This document shows, one piece after another, positions 1-12,445 of a stretch of 64,000 nucleotides of DNA. The stretch is from the NCBI GenBank assembly GCA_019916065.1, contig CM034240.1, positions 15,981,894 to 16,045,893 on the forward strand, in the 5' to 3' direction. Origin of the DNA: Vitellaria paradoxa. Taxonomy: Eukaryota; Streptophyta; Magnoliopsida; Ericales; Sapotaceae. The position numbers were made by a program, and so were the translations under genes. The notes under the pieces are model-generated. The model worked only from the letters and a program-made list of their open reading frames with translations. It had not been told where the DNA came from and ran no database searches. Position 1 is the stretch's first letter; every line of letters begins with the position of its first letter.

Positions 1-169
1 CAAGAACCCGATTTCTTTGATAGAGATTGGAGAGAGTTTTCAAAGAATGGTAGTGAGATGAACCAAATCATATATATATAGCCAATCAACATCAATTTGA
101 GAACATTCGTGTACACACACATACACACACACAAAGAGAAAGAGAGAAAGAGAGAGAGAGAGATGTTAC

Positions 170-300
170 CTGCGTGAGTAAGTGCCTCGTTTAGTCGTGT
201 GTGATGGCGGTGCCCGGTGGTTCGATTAGTGAATCTAGTAGAGGCGAAGGAAGAAAGTGTGAAGAGGTCAAATGGAATTGGGACAAGAGGAGTTAGATTG
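170..300 (-). other. possible 5' leader exon of a leftward gene
   Basis: Read on the minus strand this stretch is C/T-rich, has no ATG, and ends in a good splice donor (CAG|GTAACATC, exon edge at 170) followed by a CT tract. That is typical of a plant 5' untranslated exon whose coding part lies to the left, outside the window. No coding exon can be confirmed in positions 1-169. The direction and donor are seen; the existence of a gene is inference. Confidence 0.3.
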
Positions 301-698
301 AATCCTGCGTTTTAGCGTTTTTCTACGTTTTAGATTAAAATGCCCAAAAAGAGCAAAAATCGTTTTCCATTTTCAATGTAATCTCATTTTTTATTTTTTA
401 AAACAATTTTTAAAAACACAATTAACCAAATAAATTTTAAATTATTTTTCTTATTTTTAAAAATAAAAAATAGAAAACAGGCCAAAAACAGTCAAAACAA
501 ATAGACCCTAAAATTTTCTATTTTGATTCAATTTTTCATAATCCTGTCTACAATTAAGAATTCAAAATTTTAGATAAATGCAGTCCTTTTGGGTATTATG
601 AGAAATGTCATTACTGAAAAAATGATAAATAGTTAGCTTTAGCATATATTGCTCCCCATCTTCGTATTAAAATAATAACGTAGTAATCAAAGAGTTGC

Positions 699-1609
699 TA
701 TTTAAGGGCCGTTTGATAATACCTATCATTTTTTTATTATTATTTTTCTATTACCATTTTTTGTTTTGTGTTTTTTGTTACTATTTATTTTTTCTGAAAT
801 AAAAACAAAAACTATGTTTAGTAATGTAATTTTTCTTTACACAAATTTATAAACAAAAAACAGAAAGTCTGTTTAGTAAACACAGTTTATATTTCATATA
901 TTTAAAAAAATTTTCATTCACAGAACAACCAAAAAAACATTTTTTTATGCAATTTACTTAAAAAATTACATTTATATCACATTATTTTAGTCCTCATATA
1001 TATAAAAATTACACTTTTGACTTATATTTAATTTTTTATTTTTATCTCTAATCATTTATAAAAATTATATTTTTATCTTAACAATTATAAATTAATTTTA
1101 TAAAATTTTAAAATGTTTCCAAACCTTATCAAACAAATTATTTGATACATTCATTTATTTGATACACAAACTAAAGAACATCAGTGTTCTTCAAAGGTAC
1201 AAGCGATATACTAAATCAAAATTCAAATAGCACAAATTTGGGGCAAAGAGAGCTCAGATGATACTAGATCTAGCAAAAAGAGAAGAAAAAAAGTCCAGAA
1301 AAAGAGATAGGGTAAATCTAAATCGGGTAGTTGGAGATGTGAAGACTAGAACATCATCACACAAGAGAAGAAGAAGAAGAGGCAGAGGAGGAGACCTGTT
1401 TGACAGTGACAAATGGATCACCGGGTACGGAGGAGAGAGAGCAGAAGAAGATGAAGAAAAAGAAGAAAATTTGCGAGGAGGGGGGAGAGAGAGAAAGAGA
1501 ATGAGAAGAAGGAAGAGGAGAAGACTATGCCTAGATGGAGGGCAATCATCTAATTCGGAACACCCTGGGAGCTTGTTTTTATCTGGCCAAAAACTTTTAT
1601 TACAATCTG

Positions 1610-1640
<31 letters not shown>

Positions 1641-1829
1641 GAACCAATATGAAAACACCGCCTAGGGTGTTTCTGTTTTTTGTCCTATTTTGACAACAAT
1701 TTTTGCTTTTTTTACAACAAAAAAACTCAAACATGTTTATCAAATGCATTTTTGTTTTCAATTTTAAAAAATATGAAGACAAAAACAGAAAAATGAAAAA
1801 CAAAAACGTTAGCAAACGGGACCTAAATA
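699..1829. mobile_element. terminal-inverted-repeat element, non-autonomous
   Basis: The two ends are imperfect inverted repeats: TATTTAAGGGCCGTTTGATAA at the left and, read inward from the right, TATTTAGGTCCCGTTTGCTAAC. The GGnCCGTTTG motif is common at plant MITE ends. The interior is AT-rich with no transposase. It holds a purine-rich block (1258-1560) and a T19/G10 run (1609-1637), which may be captured leader-like sequence. No clean target duplication was found, so the superfamily (hAT-like or Tourist-like) is open. Confidence 0.5.
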
Positions 1830-1860
1830 ACTAAAACATTAGTCTATGTGCAGCATTTCA

Positions 1861-2291
1861 TATAATGATGAGTAATAATCTTTGGCAGTGAGTTCTTTGG
1901 TAGTGAGCCATAAACGACATCACGTTAAATAAAATAACAATAAAAGTTTAAGTGTTTGGGTAACATGACACATCGCACCAATAAATATTCATGCATTAAC
2001 AAAGATAATACAATTTTCAATCAAACCCATAGTCTAATTTAACCTTAAGGTGACTACTCTCACCAAAATAAACACAATGACAAATATGAAAAGTCTAGTA
2101 TCGGACTCAAGCCACTCAGGCTTAAGATGCGTAAGTGTCCATTGTTGGAATTCAAATCTCTGTAATTCTTAAAATTATAAATAAAAAATAAGAATTCAAC
2201 ACCATATCCATCATTGTGAACATAAATATGATTAATAATCATAATATATCTAATCACAGCAATAAATAATTGTCACATAAATAATAATATA
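1861..2291. other. AT-rich intergenic DNA
   Basis: No gene, RNA or clear element structure is visible. The text resembles degraded LTR sequence, continuous in style with the probable LTR that follows. Confidence 0.3.
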
Positions 2292-2969
2292 TGATACAGT
2301 CTCACACAATGAGATATAAAGTGATGCATGCCTATACAATCCTTAATCCACCATTTAACCCTAATTTTATTATGTGATAGGTGACATTCAACCAAGCATG
2401 TTGGGTTATCAATCATATCATTTAGTATCAGATCACAATAAACCAGTTAATAATTAACCAAGCATGTAAAACCACTATCTATGTCATTTTTTCCAACTTA
2501 CAGCAAATTTGCATCATATGGATGCTCCTTATCCTTAAATGATAATAACAATTATGATATTTAATCGATATCTTATGATAGATCATTGCTTGTAACCAAT
2601 CCTTTGTCTTCAACCTAAAATACAATATTTTCAAGTTAGCGTTCCATCACCAATGACTAATCTTTAGTCATACATATCGACTAAGGATTATCAAATATTT
2701 TCAAAACTCATTTTGATCATTTTAATAAAAAAGTCACATCTATACACAAGATTGTGCCTTAGCTCATCAATAAATCCACAAGACCTTTTTAACTAGTCAC
2801 AATAATCAAGCAGTGCAATTACAATCCAACGTATATGACATACTCAATCATAGATGGTGTCAATAATATAATTTCTCATCGTAATATGTTTAAACCCAAG
2901 GACATGATATAAATAAACTATCATATCCACAAAAAGACATTGTGATTTAGGGTATAACATATCCCAACA
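2292..2969 (-). mobile_element. probable solo LTR of a copia-type retrotransposon
   Basis: On the minus strand the sequence starts TGTTGGGATATGTTATACC at 2969, a typical LTR start of many plant copia elements, and a matching ...CA end can be placed near 2292. No primer-binding site or protein domain flanks it, so a solo LTR is the simplest reading. The candidate 5-bp flanks (ATATA and TAATA) do not match, so the left boundary is uncertain. Confidence 0.35.
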
Positions 2970-3061
2970 TAATACTTAGCTGAAAGAGGTTTAATTTATC
3001 AAAATATTTAAATTTTATACAAAAAATAGCATTTGAGCATATCCGTTTGGATGCACCCTTA

Positions 3062-4211
3062 GGCTATGCTTGATATGCATGAATAAATGAAATAAAAGGT
3101 GGGACTAGAATAAGGGTCAGAATGGAATGAAATGCTAATTCTATTCCTTTATTTGGTTGCCAGCATGAAAATAATAGGAATGGAATAGAAATTCAAATTT
3201 TCATAATTTGGTTACATATTTTAAATATAATGAAATAAATGAAATATAATAAAACTACTAACATTAATTATTTAAAAACTATATAAATAAATTTTATTTT
3301 TAGAATGCAAATTTGAGTTAAAAAAATGACATAGGGGTAAAACAATTATTTTACAATTTAAGTTTAAATTGAGCTAATTTTTTTTAATTATTAATAAACA
3401 TGTCAATAAATATTTTTTAAGTCTCTTAAGATGCCTAAAATACAAATTTGGCTCAAAAACAGGTACAAGGACAAAATGGTTATTTTATAGTTTGAATTCA
3501 GATTGGATTAAAATTTGTTTAATTAAAGAATATGCTACGGATTTTTTTAGCCTTTTGGGTAGCTTATAATGCAAATTTGGACAAAAAACAGCCCAATGGG
3601 TCGAACTGTAATTTTATAATTTGAGTTCGAACTGAGATAACATTTTATTAGTTATCAAGAAACACATTGATAAATATTTTTTAACTTTTTGGGAAGCCCA
3701 AAATTCAAATTTGGGCAAAAAACGAATTCAAAGATAAAATAGTCATTTTGTAACACAAGTTTGGATCGAATCAAAATTTGCTTAGTTATTAAGTAATATG
3801 AAAGAATATATTTTCATTAACCTTTCAGAAGTCCAAAATATGAATTTGAAAAAAAAAAAAAACAGACTTAGGAGTAAAATAGTTATTTTACAGTCTAGGT
3901 TCAAATTTAATTCGAAAATAAGGTTAAAGGGTAAAATGGTCATTTAACAACCCAAGAGAGTAATTAAGAAAAAATTTTATTAAAAGTAGTTGCTTGTTTT
4001 TTTATTTTTATTTTTTTAAGTTTTTGGATCAAATTTTGATTGCAATAGAATAAATATTCCATTACTTAAATTGTAAAATGTCTTTTCTCACTCAACGTGA
4101 GAATAGCTATTTCCATAAAATAGTATTTCAACTTAATTTTTTAATACCAAACATGAGAATAGGCTAAAATAGAAATGAATTTCATTCCACTCCCATGTAT
4201 TAAACATAGCT
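3062..4211. mobile_element. Tourist-like TIR element with internal tandem repeats
   Basis: The ends are imperfect inverted repeats: GGCTATGCTTGATATGCATG at the left and, inward from the right, AGCTATGTTTAATACATGGG. The element is bounded by TTA at 3059-3061 and 4212-4214, the 3-bp TWA-type duplication expected of PIF/Harbinger MITEs. No transposase is present. Most of the interior is a five-unit tandem repeat described separately. Confidence 0.6.
3300..3965. repeat. five diverged tandem repeats of about 130-135 bp
   Basis: A recurring AAATTTG core appears at 3309, 3444, 3573, 3708 and 3842. In each unit it is followed by an A-run with CAG/CGA, then a GGNNAAAATNGTNATTTTA motif and a GTTTNNATTNNNNT segment. 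Spacing is 129-135 bp. The units are strongly diverged, so the array is old. It sits inside the 1150-bp TIR element. Confidence 0.7.
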
Positions 4212-4970
4212 TTAGGACTATTCAAGTGGAAGAAGATAGGGAGCAAATCCTTTTACCCCAAAAATGGTTTGTTCAAGCGCCCCTCGTTGGATTGTTCAAA
4301 TGGATTGAAGTAGATTCAAAATTTGGGTTCGTTCTTCATCTAATAATAAACCCCTAAACTCCACAATTCACATCCCTAAGCCTCAAATCTAACTATATAC
4401 CAACAATAACATATAAAATGATCTATATGCTAAATCAACTAATAAATTATTGATTAATTGATAAATCATAACATTTCTCACATATATACATATACATAAA
4501 CTTGTATGAACATTAACAAATTTCTAAATAAGATGTATAAATCTACTATAGACTTAAATGTATTAACTTAATCTAGACTATGCAAAATAATAAATACTTA
4601 TAGAGTTCTACCTACCCCCAATCTAGAGGGAAAAGTAAAAAAGAGGAATAAACCTAACAAAGTCCCCAAAACTCACAAATTTAGGTTTATTATGTTAGTA
4701 ACAATATTGCAAATCCAAGTTACACCAACGATCAACTTGTGACAAAGATCAAGACTTTATAATTTTCTTCTTCAACTCCTATTTTATTTCTCCACATTCT
4801 CTCTTCCTTCTATCTTTGCTATAAGAAGAAAAAGAAAAAATAAGTAAGAAAGAAAAAAAGAATTAAATAAAAGAGAAAGGGGGGACAATGAAATAAAAGG
4901 GAAATAAGGGATCCCCACTTAAGGTCCAAATACAATACTTGGTCTAACATGACTTAAAAAAATAAAATAA
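4212..4970. other. intergenic, nothing identifiable
   Basis: AT-rich sequence with no supportable gene. A short open frame at 4175-4357 overlaps the end of the TIR element and has no gene-like features. Confidence 0.4.
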
Positions 4971-5118
4971 GGGTACATTTGGTTTGTTAAAAATGACTGA
5001 AAAATTTTAAAAATCTCTAAAAATTATTCACTTTTTATCTCACTGCACGAATTATAAACCCATAAATTATCTCACTTTATCTCATTTCATTTCATTTTTT
5101 ATCACTCCAAATACACTC
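4971..5118 (+). mobile_element. 148-bp Tourist-like MITE, copy A
   Basis: The inverted ends are GGGTACATTTGG and, from the right, GAGTGTATTTGG. It is flanked by TAA on both sides (4968-4970 and 5119-5121). A second copy of exactly the same length lies in opposite orientation at 39207-39354, and less complete relatives lie near 29.2 kb and 38.5 kb. The shared core is TATAATTCGTGCAGTGAGAT on the minus strand. Confidence 0.75.
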
Positions 5119-5409
5119 TAAGTATTATTACCGAATCAAATATCAATTTCATAATTTTTATAGCCAAATACCTCAAATAATGACAAACAAAAATACCAAA
5201 ATTACAACATATTTATATTTTATTCACATCTTGCTACATTTTCATGATTCTATTTTTCTTTTCAAAATTAATATCTAAATATAATGACCAAACATACATA
5301 TTTTTCAAATTACGAATCAATTTTAAAATCACATGACAAAAATGCTGAAGCAGGTCAGTCCAACTAATTTGGTACCTTTGTTAAAAGCATATTTTTTGGA
5401 CGGCCAAAT

Positions 5410-5479
5410 AGGCCTTAATTCCTCGTCGTTCCTTCGCGGATTCAACCCTACTTTCACCGGGACCAGCGCGCGGGTTCTC

Positions 5480-5514
<35 letters not shown>

Positions 5515-5598
5515 TATCTGTTCGTCCACGTCCATCGTCTCTCACCTCAACCGCCGCCGTTGTAACGTCCTCCCATTTTGTGACTCCTCTGCAAGCAG
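5410..5598 (+). other. 5' untranslated leader exon of the 9.7-12.4 kb gene
   Basis: This GC-richer stretch contains a (CT)n tract (about 5482-5511) and a CG-rich, leader-like segment, and ends in a good splice donor (CAG|GTCAGT, edge at 5598). The next plus-strand acceptor that leads into coding sequence is at 9665 (AACAG|AGAAG), six bases before the ATG at 9672. The leader intron would be about 4 kb. The transcription start is not determined; position 5410 is an estimate. Confidence 0.5.
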
Positions 5599-7340
5599 GT
5601 CAGTCCATATATTTCCCCGTATGCTACATTAATTTTTTTTGTTTAATTTAATTTTGTTTTTGTTTGTTTTCCTATTTTGTATATAATGGGGTTGGAGAAT
5701 TGTGATGGCCAGTGGTGTGTAGCGTGCACGAGGCAGCGGTGGCCGTTGGTGTGGCGGGTGTAGTGATAGCGAGTGATTTGCTTGGGTGGGATGGCAATGG
5801 TGGCCGGTGTTGTGTAGGTGGTGGGGGTGGGGGGTGCATCTGCTGGCTTTTTGTGAATTGGTTTTTATATTGCCCTCACCTATGTTATCCAATTTATTGG
5901 TCTAGTACTATTAAACTATGTTTTTGCCTAATTTATCTGCTAGCCATCAATTATCTTGATTGAATTTATAAACAAGAAGAGAAGCAGTAGAACTGTAGAA
6001 GAGTCACTGATAAATTGATAATTTTCCAGTGAAGATTGAAACTGAAGCTGCAACCTTTGGCATTTGGGACTGTAAGGAAAAAAAGTTAAAAGTTACATGT
6101 CAATTCTAAAATTAACTATACTAGTACTTCATTGTAAAATATGATAACAGGTGTTTCTAAATATTCAATCAAAGCCTGTACGCTATCTGTGATAAGAAAT
6201 TGTGAATGACAGTGATTTGTTGTGCCACAAAACATAGATAAAGAATTAATAATGTGCCTCCTAATTTTGCCGTGTCCGTTATACTATATCCGTTACCGTT
6301 ACACCACCGTTATCCTTATTTAAAGCTGCACATATAAGGCTAATCTAGATTCCCATAATGAAAAAAGTGAAGTTGAAATTTGTATATCTTAGGCGTTTCC
6401 GTACATATCATGATGAATCATCATTTCTACATACTGAATTTGATATGAAGATTATTGAAAACCATACTTTTCATGTTATGTTTTTTCCCCCCTCCTAAAA
6501 ATCAAGAAGTTTTTTTTCGGAATTTCATACTCATTTCTTGGTTTGCACTTATTCTTTTGTTAGCTAAAAAGCACACGTTTTGTAGGATGGTGCAGTACCT
6601 GTATGGTGTAAGAGTCTAAAGCCGACAATCGTTAGACATCCTAGATATATGTTGGACATTAGTCTAGTCTAAACATGTTTTATTATTTTTTATTTTTTCT
6701 AGAATTGGACATTTTTTGATACTTGAGGGACATGTTTATCCCTTGGACACACATGAAACACATTGTAATTTTGAAGAAAAAAATTTAGAATTAAATAAGA
6801 TGCAAGCAGCTTGAATTTATTTATTTATTTTCTTCGAAGTAAATGAAGTTTATAAACAAAAAAAAAAGTGTTGGAACATGTTACAAGGGCATACCTAGGA
6901 ACTAACACACCTAAGTCTAGCATACATTGGCTAAAGCCTAGAAACAACTATCTATTGTAGTAAATACATGACATCATCATAGCAATTTGCAGCCATGCCC
7001 ATGCATATTATGTCTTAATATTTTTTGAAATTGGCATGTTGGCATGTCCTTGTTGCTTTACATCCATGCTTTTTTAATAATTGCTACTTTTAATTTTCAT
7101 GTCATTGTCTCCAATTTTTGTATAACTAATCTCTTGTAGAAAGAGTGGGGAAATTTTAAAAATTTCAGAATCTATATTGAAGATATTGAAGTGTTGACTT
7201 TATTGAGTCTTTAAAATAGTGGGTAGCTAGGGGTACTTAGGGAATAATGAAATGTGACACCTAGTTAGAAAGGTCAGCACCATCTCAATGTTCACCCTTT
7301 ATATATTTGTACGGATGCTTTGAAATATTCTATGATTGTT
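5599..7340. other. first part of the leader intron
   Basis: A G-rich block (5700-5850, including GGGGGTGGGGGG near 5822) is followed by AT-rich sequence. Open frames here lack gene-like content. Nothing else is recognisable. Confidence 0.35.
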
Positions 7341-7364
7341 TCCTAATATTTGTTGGGTCAGTAG

Positions 7365-7500
7365 AGCCCACATGAGTGCAGTTCAATGGTAATATTTTTT
7401 TCTAAATCAAGTAGAGGTCACCAATTCTAACTCCCTAACCATTGGTTTTGGTTGGGTGTGTTAGCAGCTTTAGGGTATTAGTCCTATTGAAGGCATGAAT
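7365..7500 (+). mobile_element. possible degenerate tRNA-derived SINE
   Basis: A TGCAGTTCAATGG segment resembles a tRNA A box. About 40 bases later GAGGTCACCAATTCTAACTCC resembles a B box (GGTTCRANYCC). The order and spacing fit a tRNA-type SINE head. No tail or target duplication was found, so this stays tentative. Confidence 0.35.
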
Positions 7501-7722
7501 ACCTCTACTATTAAAAATAATGGGTCATTAGCACATCGTTATTGGGAATGAATATGCTATGACAAAGTTTCTTTTATTTGTGTTAACTACTACTCTAGGA
7601 TGAATGTTTTTATGCGGTGCTTAACGACTTAATCACTATCTTTATAGCTCCAGAATATTTTAGTTTATGTTCCTATCTATTATCTAGATACACCAAGAAA
7701 GATGTACGATCGTTGAGGCTAC

Positions 7723-9107
7723 TGTTTGATAATTAGAATATTCTAGATTAATCGTGGTTGTGTGAGTTGTGATGATTTTGAGGGATTTGATTTAGATTGA
7801 TTGATTGGTCCTATTTCCTAATTTAGTTTAAACAATCAATATAAATACTATAGGAGGGAGGAAAGATATTCTCTCCCAAGCCTATTATTATATATATTTT
7901 TTTTCTAATTTGGTATTAGAGCATTGATCCTAGATCAGTAAAAAAAAAACCCAGGGCTACAATAAAAACCCTAGCCGCCTCTGTGTCTTGCCTCATCAAT
8001 CCAGCTTTCGACCACTGATGACCACCACCACCACCACCATCACCAATCGTTTGATCGCCGACGAAGACCCACCGCCAATAGGCCCCTCATTCACCATCTC
8101 TAGTCCCAGCACCTAGATCTACACACTTCTTTTTGTCAGCGTGTGCGCGTCGCCTCTTCTCGTGATTCTCAAAAGCCCTTGTATGATTTAGATCGATCTT
8201 CGGTGATAGTTGATTTGATGTTGTAATTCTATTACACTTGTTTGTCGCTCATATTTGATGTTCGTCACTCGGATTTGATTTCCACTCATTTGTTGCTCAG
8301 ATTTGATTTCCACTTGTTTGTTGTTCGTCACTCATTTGATTTCATGTGTTGATCATTTGCTTTTCTTTGCTTGGTTTTTGTTCATTTGATGGTTTTTTGA
8401 TCTTGGTATGGCCATATAATAATTCATTCAAACTCGATTGTTGGTCATGGTTCATTATTTGCTCGACTTGTGACTATTACGTGGTTGTGCCACTGTTAAC
8501 TTGCTGCTTGATATTTGTTCATTGCTCAGTGCTTGTTTAGTTGGTTTCCATTGCTTGGTCTTTGTATGTTATTCTCTAAAGGCTGATGATGCAAAGACTT
8601 CTGATGTTTTGACTATACCTGTAGCTCCATCCATGGCTTCACCTATCTCTCTTGTCCAAATGGATAGCCTCCCCAATCAATTTCTTGTGAGAAGTTGAAT
8701 GAGGCTAATTACGTGACTTGGTAGTCATTGTTAACCATCCTGCATTTCATGAATGAACCAAGCATGTTGAGGTTGATTGTCACTTCATCCGGGATATCCT
8801 AGTTAAGCGTGACATAACCACTTACTTTGTGCGCACCGATTCTCAATTGGATGACATTCTCAAAAAACCCTTGGCTCGATCTTTATTTCAACAATTATCT
8901 ACCAAATTGGTAGGCTTGATCTCTATGCTGTAGTTTGATGAAGAGTGTTAGAATTATGAGAATATTCTAGATTAATTGTATTTGTGTGATTTGTGAGGGA
9001 TTTGATTTAGATTGATTGATTGGCCTAATTTAGTGTTAGCTATCGATATAAATACGAGGGAGGAGAGAATTTCTCTCTACCAAATCTATTATTATTTTCA
9101 TCTAACT
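7723..9107 (+). mobile_element. internally deleted copia LTR retrotransposon
   Basis: Two LTRs are readable (7723-7910 and 8946-9107), both starting TGTT and sharing AGAATATTCTAGATTAAT near the start. The element is bounded by a perfect 5-bp duplication GCTAC (7718-7722 and 9108-9112). A primer-binding-like TGGTATTAGAGC follows the left LTR directly, as in plant copia elements using initiator tRNA-Met. Inside, a gag-like start (KLNEANYVTW, about 8690-8720) is followed directly by the tail of a copia RNase H (QLDDILKKPLARSLFQQL, about 8846-8900). The whole pol core has been lost. It lies in the leader intron of the plus-strand gene. Confidence 0.85.
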
Positions 9108-9671
9108 GCTACTATTACTACTACTGGTTTGAAAAACCTCTTGTAACTCTTCTTTTCAATTATAATTGATGGAATCGACCATTGTGATACATAAAAAATA
9201 ATAGATTCGGAAGTGATGTAAGAAAATAAACATCACAATATTATTTTAATACATGCCAATGTTATGGAAAGAAAATATATCTTTTATGTTTCCACCCGCT
9301 TTACGTACTTTTTTAGAAATGATACAAAGCCATAATAGAGAATCTCTCCTCCTATGAACTGTATAATCATTGGGTTTCTACCAACAAACAAAAAAATTAA
9401 CAATCATAATTTTACATATTCCAGTATGGGTATTGAGTTTGATTTCCATCAAAATGTATTCGTTTCCATAACAAGACCAGGGATTTGAGTCATTCCAAAT
9501 AATCTCCTTTCCCTAGTAAATAATATTTAATTTTTAAAAAATCTGCACGACATAGAATCTAAAAGCAGTAAAATGTAGTGTTGTTGTGACTTAATTACAA
9601 TGATATTTTGTTGTTGTGTCCATTGTGTTGTCAGGGTGTTTAAAACATTTGACTTTGATTAAACAGAGAAG

Positions 9672-12431
9672 ATGGAAAGACAGGCACCTTATGCTGATCA
9701 CAATGTCAATCCATATTCTGCTGCTCAAATGCAGCAGATGGCAATGCAAAGAATGCAACTAAATGCTGGAATGAGTAATTTTGCTGGAAGAGCAGATCCC
9801 TACATCACTGAGAAAGAGCACAGAAATATTTCCTCAAAAGCGGAAGGGCAATGGCAGCAAGATAAAAATGCATCAATAGTATCAAATCCAATGTCACCTC
9901 ACCTGTATGGTGAAGGCAAGTATTTTTCTTGACTATGTAAATCATTTCGCTATATTTTTGGAGCAATATTATCACAAACTAGCTGAGATTTGATTCGATT
10001 TTACTTTGTATTCTGTGCATAATATGCTTGTTTATATGTGTTCAAGGCATGCTGATTGTTAATTAATACAGGACGACCCTGTAGCCTGGGGATATTTGCT
10101 GTCTTACAAGGGAATCTGGTGGGAGGAAGTAATGGCCCGCTGAATGCCTAGGCCACTTGGGTAGCTGCCTAAGTGAATCTCTATTAGATTCCCTATCTAA
10201 GGGAATACCCTATTTTAGGGAAGCAAAAATAGGGAAGGGCCTTTTTTTGCCCTCCATTAGATTTCTTAGAGTCTCCATAAAATAGAGGACATGTATCGTG
10301 CTTCCCAATATTCAGGGAGCTCTGTTCATCTCCCCTAAAAAGTCTCTTATTTTGTTGAACTTTATGGAAAGGAAAACAATTTACAAAGGTTTGATGGTTT
10401 AGTAGGAAATGGTTTAGGAAAGTTGTTATGGAGCCTAAAATGGTCAAAAAAAAAAAAAAACAAATAAAGAAAAACTTACAAATACTAAATAGCTTCTACA
10501 AAGTAAGCACCCACCCCCTTCTTGAATGAAGAGGACATAAAAAAGTAGTGACTTAATCTTGATATATATATATATATATATATTTAACATGGTGACTATT
10601 CTATTAATTTGTTTCCAAAATTAAGAGTGCTAAAATTAAAGAAGTTGTGACAAGGAAGAAGATCACTTCAGCAATGCATTAAGATGGTATCACATGTTTG
10701 ACAAAAATTTCAATTCTTCCATCTGGTGGAAATAATTACTAGAGCAGACACCTCATTGAACTTGCCTGTACATACCATATTTCAACTGTGCGGGCAACAA
10801 TCAAGCAATCTATTTTCTAGTAGTAACTAGAAAATGCACCGCCGATGATAGGCCAAACTCAAATTTTTCTTGAGCACTCAGACTTAATGAGGAAGTCCAC
10901 ATAAACTTGGCTGAAAACTTGTTAGACGAGTTCCATGTAGCCAGTGAGGAAAAATGATGACTCTCTTCAGGCAAAACCTCTCTTCACCCTGACAACTTCT
11001 TGCTTTCTTCTTGGCAACTATGCCCCCCCGTGGCCCTAGCGCATTAGTTGGTGGGTTTGCCCCCTCCACAGCTGGTTGCCTGTTTGAATCTGCTATGGAT
11101 TTGGTATATAATATGGGTATGGTAGCTTGGAGGCCCTGCTATATTTTTTCTGTTTAAAAAAGAAAAAACTAGAGCAGTTATGAAGGATAATATTATCTGA
11201 ATAGCATTATCTGTAGACCTCTTGATTTGGACTATCATTTTAGCCAGAGAGCTCTTGTGAACTGGTTGCTGAAGGTGCACCCTTTGTTAATCACGGTTGA
11301 TCTTGCTAGTAGATGAAAGAAGTGGACAAATTTATTTTTTACGATAGGTATAGCTATTTTTTGTATGCTTATTATGAAGCAGGTCAAGGAGGCAGCAATG
11401 CAGCTCGATCCTTTTATGAGGGACAGATGCCCGATCCAAAAGTGGATTTCGAGAAACAATCCAGCAAGGAATCCAGGCTTCAGACCCATGAGCAAGACAT
11501 GGAAATTGGTTACGGGGAAAAACTTTCTTCACTAAATTTTGAAGGTCTGGAGCAAAAGTTCCTTGATGAAATCATGCAACTGGCAAAGGAACAGAGTGAT
11601 GCAGAGGATGCAGAAAATGCTAGGCACAGGGAGGTTGGTGTCTACGGTCAAATAATTACCACTTTTAAGTTGATCTTTCTTTTTTTGTGATCAATTTCAT
11701 TTATAAATTTCGCTACAGATAGGAATTTTTTTTTTGGTAACCGGAACTCCACTGATTTATTGCAACCCTCAACGAGTATAGATAGGAATTTGGGTTTCGG
11801 AAGAAGTTATTATTATCTTGATTGCTTTTCATTGAAATTTTGTTTCAATATAATAAGTTGAATCGAACATTTCTGTCAGTGGCTCAAATTCAAGCATAGA
11901 TTCCAAATCATGCATAGCCTCAAATAGTCACATACACATTCATTGGTGTGGTGGGTATGAGCTTTTCTTCCCCATGACCTCGACATCTAGGCCTTGTAGA
12001 TGGGACAAACCAGGATCTTGTGATGGGCTATTTTTCTTACTTCAATTCTTAACTTTTTCTTGTGTTGTTGTTTTCAGAAAATAATGGAGATAAACACTAG
12101 GTACCAGGAGAAGCTGTCAACTCTCCGGGCCCGAAAAGCTAAACGAACAGACGAGTTTCTTCTCAAGGAATCACAGGCGCGATTTCATCAGTATCAGCAA
12201 GTTGGACAGATTCACCATTCGACCAATGCAGGTCCAATCGATCCTCGTGGCTACGATGGGGCTGCTGCAGCCGGGGAAACACGCAGGGCTTATGCCACCA
12301 GTCAATTTGAGTCCTCCTATAGAGAGAGACCTCCATTTCTTCGTGGTGGGAGAAACCAAGAAACTGACGCAAGGGTTTCATCGTTCCCTGAGGGCAGAGT
12401 TTTCAACAATACTGGCGGCCGTTATTACTGA
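9672..12431 (+). CDS. conserved plant protein of unknown function, Q/M-rich with coiled coil
   Basis: Three coding exons can be joined: 9672-9915, 11383-11633 and 12078-12431 (TGA), giving 282 residues in consistent phase (1, then 0). The N-terminus is rich in Gln and Met (AAQMQQMAMQRMQ). Exon 2 carries an acidic, helix-forming stretch (LEQKFLDEIMQLAKEQ) that runs into a basic Lys/Arg segment in exon 3 (LRARKAKR), together looking like a coiled coil of about 60 residues. The C-terminus is Gly/Arg-rich and ends NNTGGRYY. I do not recognise a catalytic domain and assign no function; a nuclear or RNA-associated role would be a guess from composition. The first coding intron ends at either of two in-phase donors six bases apart: a GC donor (AAG|GCAAGT, intron from 9916) or a GT donor (ATG|GTGAAG, intron from 9910). 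Intron 2 is regular (GAG|GTTGGT...TTTTCAG). The ATG is the first after the acceptor at 9665. It converges with NUP1. Confidence 0.8.
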
Positions 12432-12445
12432 ACGCTTGCAGTGGA

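Noticed and set aside
1254..1665. Long open frames on both strands in a purine-rich block
   Set aside because: Composition is low-complexity (AGAAGA/TCTTCT), the frame runs through a T19/G10 homopolymer, and both strands are open, as expected by chance in such sequence.
5333..5963. Open frames around the CT repeat and the G-rich block
   Set aside because: The first is a leader exon with a splice donor and no conserved protein; the others run through simple repeats and lack splice or start context.
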